Shown here piece by piece: positions 23,967-35,488 of a DNA stretch of 59,917 nt. Each line of letters opens with the position of its first letter. Within the stretch, counting starts at the first letter, position 1. A program made the position numbers and the translations under genes. The notes beneath the pieces were generated by a model that searched no databases, had not been told where the DNA came from, and saw only the letters and a list, made by a program, of their open reading frames with translations. Source of the DNA: an uncultured Prevotellaceae bacterium (GTDB lineage: Bacteria; Bacteroidota; Bacteroidia; Bacteroidales; Bacteroidaceae); contig ONLL01000035.1 in NCBI GenBank assembly GCA_900318685.1, positions 1 to 59,917 of the forward strand, read 5' to 3'.

Positions 23967-25250
23967 ATGAAAAAGGAATTACGCATGGCCTCTGCCTGTG
24001 TTCACGCAGGCTATAAGGCCAAGAATGGTGAGCCCATCGAACTGCCAATCATCCAGAGCACGACTTTCAAGTATGATGACTCTGACGAGATGGCACAGTT
24101 GTTTGACTTGAAGAAGGAAGGTTATTTCTACACTCGCCTTCAGAATCCCACGAATGATGCCGTTGCAGCCAAGATTGCTGCGCTGGAGGGTGGTGTAGGC
24201 TGTGTGCTCACTTCGAGCGGACAGGCAGCAAACTTCTATGCTCTTTTCAACATCTGCGAGGCCGGCGACCATTTCGTGACATCGAACGAGATCTATGGTG
24301 GCACATACAACCTCTTCGGCGTGACGCTGAAGAAGCTGGGCATCGACTGCACGTTTGTCAATCCCAATGCTTCGGAGGAGGAGATCGAGGCAGCTTTCCG
24401 CCCAAATACGAAGGCGCTGTTTGGTGAGACCATCTCCAACCCGGGCTGTGCCGTATTAGATATAGAAAGGTTCGCGCGCGTTGCGCATAAGAAAGGTGTG
24501 CCCCTGATCGTCGACAATACCTTTGCCACACCTGTAAACTGCCGCCCGTTTGAGTGGGGTGCCGACATCGTGACTCACTCCACGACGAAGTATATGGACG
24601 GAATGGCTACGCAGGTGGGCGGTGCCGTCGTTGACAGCGGCAACTTCCCCTGGCTCGACTATGCCGACAAGTTTCCCGGACTCTGCACGCCCGATGAGTC
24701 GTATCACGGCCTGACCTATGTGAAGGCCTTCGGCAAGATGGGCTATACGACGAAGCTGGTGGCACAGCTGATGCGTGACCTGGGCTCTATTCCTGCTCCG
24801 CAGAATTGTTTCCTGCTCAATCTGGGCCTGCAGACGCTGTTCCTGCGTATGGCTCAGCATTGTAAGAATGCCCAGCGCGTGGCCGAGTTCCTCAACGACG
24901 ATCCCCGCGTGGCCTGGGTGCACTACTGCGGCCTGAAGGGCGACAAGTACTATGAACTGGGACAGAAATACCTGCCCAAAGGCTCCTGTGGCGTGATAGC
25001 CTTCGGCCTGAAGGGCACGCGTGAGACGGCCATCAAGTGGATGGACTCGCTGCAGATGATCAACATCGTGACCCATGTGGCCGATGCCCGCACCTGCGTC
25101 TTGCATCCCGCTTCGCACACCCACCGCCAGCTCAGCGACGAGCAGCTGCTGCAGGCAGGCGTGGCTCCCGATCTGATCCGCCTGTCTGTCGGCATCGAGG
25201 ATGTAGAGGATATACTCGACGATATCCGTCAAGCTCTTGACAAGATTTAA
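23967..25250 (+). CDS. metY: O-acetylhomoserine aminocarboxypropyltransferase (sulfhydrylase)
   Basis: A 427-residue PLP enzyme that makes homocysteine (or methionine) from O-acetylhomoserine and a sulfur donor. The motifs are YTRLQNPTND, TSSGQAAN, the PLP-ring aspartate in VDNTFATP and the PLP lysine K208 in HSTTKYMDG. Its 427-residue length is typical of MetY rather than of cystathionine gamma-synthase (about 390). A GH2 gene follows after 21 bases, an unrelated function but probably on the same transcript. A second family member starts the sulfur operon at 10447. Confidence 0.92.
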   Translation: MKKELRMASACVHAGYKAKNGEPIELPIIQSTTFKYDDSDEMAQLFDLKKEGYFYTRLQNPTNDAVAAKIAALEGGVGCVLTSSGQAANFYALFNICEAGDHFVTSNEIYGGTYNLFGVTLKKLGIDCTFVNPNASEEEIEAAFRPNTKALFGETISNPGCAVLDIERFARVAHKKGVPLIVDNTFATPVNCRPFEWGADIVTHSTTKYMDGMATQVGGAVVDSGNFPWLDYADKFPGLCTPDESYHGLTYVKAFGKMGYTTKLVAQLMRDLGSIPAPQNCFLLNLGLQTLFLRMAQHCKNAQRVAEFLNDDPRVAWVHYCGLKGDKYYELGQKYLPKGSCGVIAFGLKGTRETAIKWMDSLQMINIVTHVADARTCVLHPASHTHRQLSDEQLLQAGVAPDLIRLSVGIEDVEDILDDIRQALDKI

Positions 25251-25265
25251 AAACCTAAATACTAA

Positions 25266-28448
<3,183 letters not shown>

Positions 28449-28470
28449 GAGTGGCGATATAGCATTTGGG

Positions 28471-28537
28471 GCAAGACGCCGGAAGCGTCTTGCACAGTAA
28501 ACGGGGGTGCTCTTATTGCGAGTGCCCCCGTTTTTTT
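28471..28537 (+). terminator. Tandem hairpins and T-run after the GH2 gene
   Basis: The first stem is GCAAGACGC/GCGTCTTGC (28471-28493). The second, imperfect stem is AAACGGGGGTGCTC/GAGTGCCCCCGTTT (28499-28533) and is followed by TTTTTTT. The second is a standard intrinsic terminator for metY-GH2. Confidence 0.85.
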
Positions 28538-28588
28538 GCGGTGACCGCGTTGTGGTCATTCGCTTGAGCTGTGACTATGGTGCTGCCT

Positions 28589-31500
28589 TTATTTCACCGT
28601 CCGTTTCTTGCGGGGACTGAAGAGATCGCGGAAGCCGTTGAAGTCTTTCTTCATGATGATGCCGACGCCCTGCGTGTTGAGCGAAGAGTGGGTGAAATAA
28701 CGGTCGTTGGTCTGGTTGTAGGCCTTTAGAGCCAGATTGCCGCTGGGCGTGAGCAGATAGCGGATGTCGAAATCGCCGATAAACGACGGCGTGGCCTGCG
28801 TGGCATTGTCACGATAGCCGAACTGCCCGTTGATGAGCAGACGGTTGTTGAGCATGCGTCCGCTGACGAGGCCCTCATACTCAGCGTTGTGCCATCCCTC
28901 ATTGCCGGTGGATATGTTGGCTCCGAAGTTCCAGTCGTCGTTCTTGATGACCTGCGAGAGGAGCGTGTTGATCTGCGACGAGACGGTGCCCGAGAGCAGG
29001 CTCTGCATGGCCAGCTCGGTCTGTCCGTAGGTCTGCGAGGCAGCGTTGTTTGCCCCCTGAGTATAGAATCGTCCGATGCCGAGCAGATAGACTACCTGTT
29101 GGTTGAGTTCTTGCTCGCTGGCAATGATAGAGCGTATCATCTGCTCCTCCTCGCTGTTGACGGTGGGCATCTCGAGGTCGAACTCCACTCGTGGCTCTCC
29201 TGCCGTGCCGAGGATATTCATGAGGCAGTTCACACGTATGGTGTTACTGGTGAATGAGTTGCCCAGGCCGAGGTCAGACAGCGACACGCCGTTGACGGTA
29301 TACATGGCCTTGAGGTTGAGAGCTGCCTGCAGAGGGTCGCCTCCGAACACGAGTGATGATCCCGGCTGGAACTGGAAGTTCTTCTTGATGATGTTCTGGA
29401 TGGTCATGCTGTAGGTGCCTCGCTCCACAGCGTATGTGCCGAACATCTGGAATGGTCCTTTATTATAGTAGGACGCACGCAGCACACCTGTGCCGTAGAG
29501 CGTGATGTAGTCGCCCGAGTGCTGATCCATGAGCAGGCGGAGCGTTGCGTCGGTGGTGGCGTTGATGCGCAGGTTGAGGCGCAGGTCGGATGCCATCGAC
29601 TTGTTCTCTGCATTCTTGTCCTTGGGAGTGACCGTATTGACTTGTCCCGCAGCGGTGGAGGAGAGGGCTTCTCCGTCGGCTGAGGCGAGCGTCTGAGTGC
29701 TGGTTCCCCATGTGATGAACTGCTGGCGGCTGATGGCATCAGGATTGGCTGCGTTGTAGATGAAGACGGAGGAGGGAGCGGGAGTAACGTCGCAGTCGAT
29801 GACCACTTCGCCCGGTCGTCCGCGCATCACGGCTTGTCCGTTGGCCCATACCGTACCGCCGATGGTGCTGCCGGCATCCATCTGCGGGAAGTCATAGGCC
29901 AGCAGGTTTTCGGCCTGTGCCACGAGGTCGAAGGTGATGTTCTTGAAGTTGTAGTGATGCAGTGCTCCGTTGAGCGTGGCCAGATGTCCGTCGCGGTCGG
30001 TGACGCGGAAATCGCGGAATGCGATGGTGCCTTCCGAGAGGTGCACGGTGTCGCCCTCGAGGTTGTAGGTAGTGCCCAGCGGAATGAAGGATGCCTGCCC
30101 GGTGACGGCGGCATCGCCGGCGAGGTCGATGTGGCTCAACGGGCCGTGGAGCCTGATGTCGCCGTAGCAATGGCCGCTGATGCTGCCAAGGAAGCTGCTG
30201 GTGAATCCGTGTACGAAGCCGATGCTGGTGCCACGTGCCCGCATTCCGAGGTCAATCTCCTTGCGTCGTGGCGAGATAAACCCGTCGATGATGGTCTGAG
30301 CGTCGGCACCGTCGTCGATGGCTCCGTCGAGGTCTATCTGTCCGTCGTCGTCATTCCAGTCAGCACGCACTTCGAGCGTGCCCATGGGAGCCTGCTGGAA
30401 GAGGAAGTCGTCGACGGTGATGTCGGCCCATGCCTGTGGTGAGCTGAAGGCATGTGTGACGTATGCCTTGCCCGATGCCTTGCCGCCGAAGCTGACAGCG
30501 TGGAAGTTGACCATGTCGAGCACTGACTGCACGTCGACGCCCTGCAGGTCGAGCATGAGAGAGTCGCGCTGGAGTGTGGATGCCATGCCGTCGATGATGA
30601 TGTGCTCGTCGTCGTGGTGCAACGTGAACTGGTCGACCATCAGCCGCTTGTCGCCGTAGATGATGTCGCAGGGTTCCAGCTCCCATGCTGCTCCGCGCAG
30701 ATGGATGGCCGAGGGCATGAGCCGGATGTGCGTCTCGCGCAGTCCGTCGTCGTTCTTATAGGTCTGCGTGATGGCATTGATGGTGCCTCCGTCTGATCCG
30801 TCGTTCGACAGGGTGAGCGCCGACCGTATCTCGTTGTCGGCCACCTGTGCATCGAGCTTGAGGTGGAGCGGCTTTCCCTTGTCCGACATGCGTGTCACCC
30901 GGGCGTTGCACTGGGTGCTGTCGCCGATGGTCCTGAGGTCGAGCAGGGCATTGCGGAAGCTGTTGTCGCCATAGCTGAACGACGGTATGGCAGCGCTGAT
31001 GTCGAGCCTGCGGTCGGCATCGTTGACGTCGGCATCGATGCTGAGGGCTCCGTCGAGGTCGAGATCGATGCCCAGCAGCTGCTGCATCCAGCGACTGTCG
31101 GCAAGCTGCATCGACAGGATGAAGTCGTTGTTCCCGCTGTTTCTCGGGCTGTCGTCGGCCTGCGGGAGTATGGCCATGAAGCTCTGTGGCAGCGTGTTCC
31201 AGTTGAAGATGCCCTTCAGCTTCACCTCTCCGAAATCACTGCTCAGCCGCACGTAGTGCTGCTGGTCCTCATAGCCCGAGCGCAGGTGCAGGTTGTCGAG
31301 GTGGAAGAGTGTGGAGTCGTTCTGGGTCATGAGGAAATCGTCGAGATCGACGGTGCCCTGTATGTCGGCCAGCGACGTTGCCGTGATGTCGGCATCGACG
31401 ATGGTGGCGAAGGAGGCGTCGGCCCATCGGTCGCTGAGGTGCAGCGCCTGTGGTGCTATGCGGCTGATGATGCCCGTCATGCGCAGGCTCTTCCCGTAGC

Positions 31501-32953
31501 TGCCCTCCACGTCGGCCTGCAGGTTGGGATCGTCGATGCGCAGCTTGCCGGCTATGGCGTCGGCGCTGTAGGTCCCGTCGAAGTCGAGGTGACTGTAGCT
31601 GTAGTTGTTGACATCGATGCGTGGCACCTCGCCTTTGATCGTTGTCACGCCGGCCTGTGACGTGAGGTCGAGGCTCGTGGCCAGCAGTCCCAGCTGGCTG
31701 TTGGCAGTCAGTCGCTGCAGGTCGAGGCTGTCGGTGTCGATGTGTGCGCTCCATCGGTTAGCCTGAGTGGCAAGCTGTCCTTGAATGGCCATGCTGCCTA
31801 TGTCGGTGGTGATGTTGCCTTGTGCATAGAGGTCGCCGTCGGCATGCCCGTTGGCCTGTGCGCTGAGGCTGACGGTGCCCAGTCGGCCGATGTGCTCGGG
31901 CATCGACGTCCAGGTCTGTCCTACCTCTTCTATCAGGCTGGCATTGGCGTGCAGACGGTCGATGTCGGCATTCCATTCGCCGTTGTCATAGCGTCCCGAT
32001 GCCCGCAGGGCGAAGGCATCGTCGGTGGTGCTGATGCTGATGGCGGGTATGCGCACGCTACGGGTGGTGCCGCTGAATGTGGCCTGCATGTCGAGCGTGT
32101 GAGTAGTGGGAATCTCGGGCGGCAGCAGGCTCTGCAGGTCGGAGGGGTCGATGGTGGTGCGCAGCTGTCGCAGGTCGTAGCTGAGCGTCTGCATCAGGCT
32201 GTCGGCATCGTAGCTGGCCCGCAGCGTGTCGATGGATAGGGTGGAGTGGGGCAGCAGCACCGAGAAGTCGGTGAGCTGGGCGGCCTCTCTGTTGCCTTCA
32301 GCCTTGAACGACAGCTGCCTGAGGTCCAGTCCCGACTGCTCTCTGAGCGAGATGCGTTTCAGGTTGACGTTCAGCGTGTCGCGTGTCAGTGCCTTCAGCA
32401 GCACATGAGCGCTGACATCGTTCACCCGCAGGTGCTGCGGGTTCAGGCGGCCGGGCGTCTCGGGGGCATCTTTCTGGTCATAGCTCATCGTCAGTCGGCG
32501 GATGATGAGCGAGCCGATGCGCAGGTCGAGAGCCGAGGGATTGTTGTCGTTGTCGGACGAGAGCGCATCCAGCGCAAACTGGTAGTTGGGCGTGGCACCG
32601 GCGCTGTCGCGATAGAACGTGGCCTGAGCTCCGAACAGCTGTGCCGAGGATATGCGTACTCGTCCCTCCAGCAGTGGCAGCAGGTCCATCTTCACTGCCA
32701 TCCTGCGAGCGCTGATCATGGGCGTCTGCCGCTGGTCGAGGATGGTCACGTCGTCGATGATGAGGCGATTGAGGAAGCCCATGTCCACACGTCCCACGCT
32801 GACCTCGGTGCCCAGCTTCGAGCCGATGGCCGTGCCCACTGTCCTTCCTATCCACGACTGCACGGCGGGCACATGGATGAGCACGATGAGCAGCACGTAC
32901 AAGGCCAACAGGCTCCATACGGTCCAGTTGATGATGTGCTTCAGCTTCTTCAT
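28589..32953 (-). CDS. tamB: TamB-family translocation and assembly module protein
   Basis: A 1454-residue envelope protein. An N-terminal transmembrane anchor (near residues 8-28, TVWSLLALYVLLIVLIHVP) is followed by a very long beta-rich, AsmA/DUF490-like body with repeated LDLxxL/IxGxx strands and the conserved C-terminal TamB domain (about 1090-1450). TamB-like proteins bridge the inner and outer membranes and move phospholipids or help outer-membrane protein assembly. No TamA-like gene is adjacent. The upstream neighbour is an amidohydrolase only 10 bases away, so they may share a transcript although their functions seem unrelated. Confidence 0.9.
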   Translation of the reverse strand: MKKLKHIINWTVWSLLALYVLLIVLIHVPAVQSWIGRTVGTAIGSKLGTEVSVGRVDMGFLNRLIIDDVTILDQRQTPMISARRMAVKMDLLPLLEGRVRISSAQLFGAQATFYRDSAGATPNYQFALDALSSDNDNNPSALDLRIGSLIIRRLTMSYDQKDAPETPGRLNPQHLRVNDVSAHVLLKALTRDTLNVNLKRISLREQSGLDLRQLSFKAEGNREAAQLTDFSVLLPHSTLSIDTLRASYDADSLMQTLSYDLRQLRTTIDPSDLQSLLPPEIPTTHTLDMQATFSGTTRSVRIPAISISTTDDAFALRASGRYDNGEWNADIDRLHANASLIEEVGQTWTSMPEHIGRLGTVSLSAQANGHADGDLYAQGNITTDIGSMAIQGQLATQANRWSAHIDTDSLDLQRLTANSQLGLLATSLDLTSQAGVTTIKGEVPRIDVNNYSYSHLDFDGTYSADAIAGKLRIDDPNLQADVEGSYGKSLRMTGIISRIAPQALHLSDRWADASFATIVDADITATSLADIQGTVDLDDFLMTQNDSTLFHLDNLHLRSGYEDQQHYVRLSSDFGEVKLKGIFNWNTLPQSFMAILPQADDSPRNSGNNDFILSMQLADSRWMQQLLGIDLDLDGALSIDADVNDADRRLDISAAIPSFSYGDNSFRNALLDLRTIGDSTQCNARVTRMSDKGKPLHLKLDAQVADNEIRSALTLSNDGSDGGTINAITQTYKNDDGLRETHIRLMPSAIHLRGAAWELEPCDIIYGDKRLMVDQFTLHHDDEHIIIDGMASTLQRDSLMLDLQGVDVQSVLDMVNFHAVSFGGKASGKAYVTHAFSSPQAWADITVDDFLFQQAPMGTLEVRADWNDDDGQIDLDGAIDDGADAQTIIDGFISPRRKEIDLGMRARGTSIGFVHGFTSSFLGSISGHCYGDIRLHGPLSHIDLAGDAAVTGQASFIPLGTTYNLEGDTVHLSEGTIAFRDFRVTDRDGHLATLNGALHHYNFKNITFDLVAQAENLLAYDFPQMDAGSTIGGTVWANGQAVMRGRPGEVVIDCDVTPAPSSVFIYNAANPDAISRQQFITWGTSTQTLASADGEALSSTAAGQVNTVTPKDKNAENKSMASDLRLNLRINATTDATLRLLMDQHSGDYITLYGTGVLRASYYNKGPFQMFGTYAVERGTYSMTIQNIIKKNFQFQPGSSLVFGGDPLQAALNLKAMYTVNGVSLSDLGLGNSFTSNTIRVNCLMNILGTAGEPRVEFDLEMPTVNSEEEQMIRSIIASEQELNQQVVYLLGIGRFYTQGANNAASQTYGQTELAMQSLLSGTVSSQINTLLSQVIKNDDWNFGANISTGNEGWHNAEYEGLVSGRMLNNRLLINGQFGYRDNATQATPSFIGDFDIRYLLTPSGNLALKAYNQTNDRYFTHSSLNTQGVGIIMKKDFNGFRDLFSPRKKRTVK

Positions 32954-32963
32954 TCGCTAATGC

Positions 32964-33845
32964 CTACTCCGACATGTTCTTCACGTAGGGCAGCTCGGGC
33001 AGCTCGCCGAAGCCATAGAACCTATGGGCGTTGGCTCCTAGGAATGCCTCTTTCTCTGCCTCGGTGAGCTCCTTGCTCTTCAGCACGAAGTCGTAGGACA
33101 TGCGGTAGGTGATGGCAGTGATGGTGCGCGGATAGTCGGAGCCCCACATCAGCCTGTCCATGCCCACCCAGTCGGCGGCCTGACGAATGCTGCGCACGGC
33201 CGAGGGATAGGGATAGAACTCCGAGTTGTAGAGCCATGTGATGCCTCCCGACTCGATCATGACGTTGGAACCCTCGAGGGCGAGCTTCACCTGCTGCTCG
33301 AAGCTGGGTGTGGTGACCATGCCGAAGTGACCGATGGCTACCTTCAGCCTCGGACATTCCTGTATCACTGTGCGCATCTCGCCTATCTGATGCTCGTCGT
33401 CGGCCAGGCACATCGACAGCACCATGCCCTGCTGCTCCAGGTACTTGAAGAGCGGCATCATCGTCAGCAGCGACTCATGCACGCGGTGACCGGGTATGGC
33501 CACACCCTTCAGTCCTGCTTCGTGAGCCAGCTGGGCCTCCTTCTCATTCCAGGCCATCGCCATGCAGAAGAAGCGGTCGGGATACTGGCGCTGCACGTGG
33601 GTGAGATAATCGTTCTGACAGCCGTCGATCACTTCCTGCACCACCACGGCAGCTCCCACCTGGGCGTAGTCCATGTTCGAGAGGAATACCTCAGCGGTGT
33701 TCTTGCCGTCGATCATGAACGGTGGCAGCATCTGCACCTCTTCATCCATGAAGATGCTCCGGCCGTTCTTCAGGGTCAGGATGCGCTTCCCGTCGACCCA
33801 AGTGTCCTGATTGAGCCACAAATGGCTATGTGCATCAATAATCAT
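32964..33845 (-). CDS. Amidohydrolase, probable L-fucono-lactonase type
   Basis: A 293-residue TIM-barrel hydrolase of the Amidohydro_2 class. The HxH motif is in IIDAHSHLW at the start, an active-site histidine in AIGHFGM, and the final aspartate in WGSDYPR. This class includes L-fucono-1,5-lactonases and 2-pyrone-4,6-dicarboxylate lactonases. The upstream gene is an L-galactose/L-fucose dehydrogenase-like aldo-keto reductase and alpha-L-fucosidases lie nearby. Lactone hydrolysis in L-fucose catabolism is therefore a reasonable guess but unproved. The start at 33845 fits the family start better than the one 9 bases upstream. Confidence 0.8.
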   Translation of the reverse strand: MIIDAHSHLWLNQDTWVDGKRILTLKNGRSIFMDEEVQMLPPFMIDGKNTAEVFLSNMDYAQVGAAVVVQEVIDGCQNDYLTHVQRQYPDRFFCMAMAWNEKEAQLAHEAGLKGVAIPGHRVHESLLTMMPLFKYLEQQGMVLSMCLADDEHQIGEMRTVIQECPRLKVAIGHFGMVTTPSFEQQVKLALEGSNVMIESGGITWLYNSEFYPYPSAVRSIRQAADWVGMDRLMWGSDYPRTITAITYRMSYDFVLKSKELTEAEKEAFLGANAHRFYGFGELPELPYVKNMSE

Positions 33846-33908
33846 AACTCTCAACTCTCAATTCTCAAATCTCAACTCTCAATTCTCAAATCTCAACTCT
33901 CAAATCAA
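33846..33908. repeat. Heptamer tandem repeat filling an intergenic gap
   Basis: The whole space between the amidohydrolase start and the reductase stop consists of 7-base units (CTCAACT, CTCAATT, CTCAAAT repeated in order, eight units). It contains no evident regulatory site. Confidence 0.85.
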
Positions 33909-34856
33909 TCAAGTGTTCGCCCAAGTCACACGCTGTTGATCGCCGATGATGTTTCTCACTTCCTCCACGAGTTGCCAGTCGGGCTCTTCGTTGGCCCACT
34001 GTATGTTGCGCTTCACGTTCTGGGCATTGGCCGACGAGAACAGCGTCGAGGCGATGCGCCCGTTGCTCACCGAGAACTGCATGGCCAGCCGCTCGATGGC
34101 GTAGCCGCGATCCGAGCAGAAGGCTGCAGCGCGCTGACAGGCCTCCACCAACGGCTTCGGAGCGGGATGCCAGGCCGGTATGCCGCGCTGGCTGAGCAGT
34201 CCCATCGACAGCGGCGAGGCATTGACGATGCCAACACCATGCTGCTCGAAGAAGTCGAGATAGTCGCTCAGAGCGTCGTCGCACAGGCAGTAGTGGCAGA
34301 AGTTCAGCACCGACTCCACCGTGCCCTCTTCCACGTGCTCCACCACCCAGCGCAGGTTCTCGAGCTGCAGGTCGGTGATGCCTACGTGGCTCACCACGCC
34401 CTGCCGGCGCAGCTCGACGAGTGCCGGCAGCGTCTCGTCGACTACCTTCTGCAGGCCTCCTGGGAGGTTGGACTGGAACTCGATGTCGTGCACATTGATC
34501 AGGTCGATATGGTCAATGCCCAGGCGCTCCATGCTCTCATAGACGCTGCGCGTGACGCGCTCGGCCGAGTAGTCCCACGTGTTCTTGCCGTCCTTGCCGT
34601 AGCGGCCCACCTTCGTGCTCAGGTAGTACTTCTCGCGGGGAATATGCTTCAGGGCCTCGCCCAGCACGGTCTCGGCCTTCGTGTGCCCGTAGTAGGGACT
34701 CACGTCGATGAAGTTGATGCCGCCGTCGATGGCTGCCTCTACGGCGAGGATACTCTCGTCGAGCTTTGTCTCGTGGAACACGCTGCCCAGCGACGATGCT
34801 CCGAAGCTCAGGTGGGAAATCTTCATCCCGGTCTTTCCTAATTCTCTATACTGCAT
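33909..34856 (-). CDS. Aldo-keto reductase, L-galactose/L-fucose dehydrogenase-like
   Basis: A 315-residue NAD(P)-dependent enzyme. The catalytic tyrosine region is VSPYYGHTKAETVLGEAL, with lysine in STKVGRY and histidine in INVHDIEF. The text closely follows plant L-galactose 1-dehydrogenase (ASPLSMGLLSQRG, SVLNFCHYC, WHPAPK). L-fucose is 6-deoxy-L-galactose, so oxidation of L-fucose to its lactone is plausible, with the downstream amidohydrolase opening the lactone. It is preceded by an unusually long, structured leader. Confidence 0.85.
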   Translation of the reverse strand: MQYRELGKTGMKISHLSFGASSLGSVFHETKLDESILAVEAAIDGGINFIDVSPYYGHTKAETVLGEALKHIPREKYYLSTKVGRYGKDGKNTWDYSAERVTRSVYESMERLGIDHIDLINVHDIEFQSNLPGGLQKVVDETLPALVELRRQGVVSHVGITDLQLENLRWVVEHVEEGTVESVLNFCHYCLCDDALSDYLDFFEQHGVGIVNASPLSMGLLSQRGIPAWHPAPKPLVEACQRAAAFCSDRGYAIERLAMQFSVSNGRIASTLFSSANAQNVKRNIQWANEEPDWQLVEEVRNIIGDQQRVTWANT

Positions 34857-35044
34857 GTGTGTACGGTTTAATATGGTTGAACATGTTTTGAGGGGGACCG
34901 CTCGTCCCCGGCCTGAAAGCCTGACCCCGCGTCACGGTGGCAACTCTGCGTGCCTCAGGGTGCCACCCGCAGGCCCTTCGGTCAGTACCTGTAGCAAGTC
35001 GGTATCGGACTTTGCTGACGTGGGCGTAGCAGGCCTTGTTTTCG
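34857..35044 (-). ncRNA. Structured leader or small RNA of unknown type
   Basis: About 187 transcribed bases between the promoter and the reductase start are highly structured. Seen on the plus strand: a hairpin with GTCAG/CTGAC and AGCAAGTC/GACTTTGCT (34981-35019), a GGTGGCA/TGCCACC hairpin (34936-34967), and a GC-rich stem GGGGAC/GTCCCC (34893-34909). No T-run follows the last stem on the minus strand. It does not match the SRP, cobalamin, TPP or FMN consensus as I remember them. It may be a riboswitch-like leader or an independent sRNA. Confidence 0.35.
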
Positions 35045-35049
35045 TGATG

Positions 35050-35057
35050 CAAAGTTA
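35050..35057 (-). promoter_or_regulatory. -7 box upstream of the structured leader
   Basis: TAACTTTG on the minus strand (35057 to 35050) followed by CATC. The -33 element is poor. Confidence 0.5.
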
Positions 35058-35160
35058 CGAAAAAAAACGCAAACTACCATGCTTTTTGCATTTTTTAGTG
35101 GCCTTTCCACGCGTTTTTTCTTTTTCGGTGGGGAGCTGCCACCCCGAATCAGGGTGTCAG

Positions 35161-35488
35161 CATCTCGGCTTGCCTGCGTAGATGCTGTTTCCGCTGAAAT
35201 AGGGCGAAATCGCTGACTTCCGCAGTGTTTCTGCGGATGTGACAATTGTGATAATGACAAATACCCATTTTGCAAGTGCAAAAACAGCCCTAAAGATTTA
35301 AACATTTATTAACATTCTATATTTGAGTATATAATAATATATATATATTATAATATATATATATTATTAAGGTTTACAACCCCACTTTTTGATTTGTCAC
35401 ATTTGTCACATTGTCACAATTGTCCCTTCCGCAATGAAATAGCGTAATCCCAAAGATTTCAGCGCTGATTTCGCCCTGGCCGAGATGT
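35161..35488. repeat. Nested imperfect inverted repeat around an AT-only core
   Basis: The left arm (35161-35263) carries in order CATCTCGGC, GGGCGAAATC, CTTCCGC and TGTGACAATTGTGATAATGACAAAT. The right arm (35390-35488) carries the reverse complements in mirror order: ATTTGTCACA (repeated), CACAATTGTC, CTTCCGC-like, GATTTCGCCCT and GCCGAGATG. Between them lies an alternating TA tract (about 35327-35371). No gene is present. It may be a recombination or replication site or the footprint of a mobile element. Confidence 0.65.

Noticed and set aside
34857-35044. SRP (4.5S) RNA or a known riboswitch
   Set aside because: The GGAAGGAAGCAGC-type SRP core and the cobalamin, TPP and FMN consensus boxes are missing.
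34846-35052. 68-codon open frame before the aldo-keto reductase
   Set aside because: It reads through strong hairpins, its composition is unlike that of neighbouring proteins, and it overlaps the reductase start; better explained as a structured leader.
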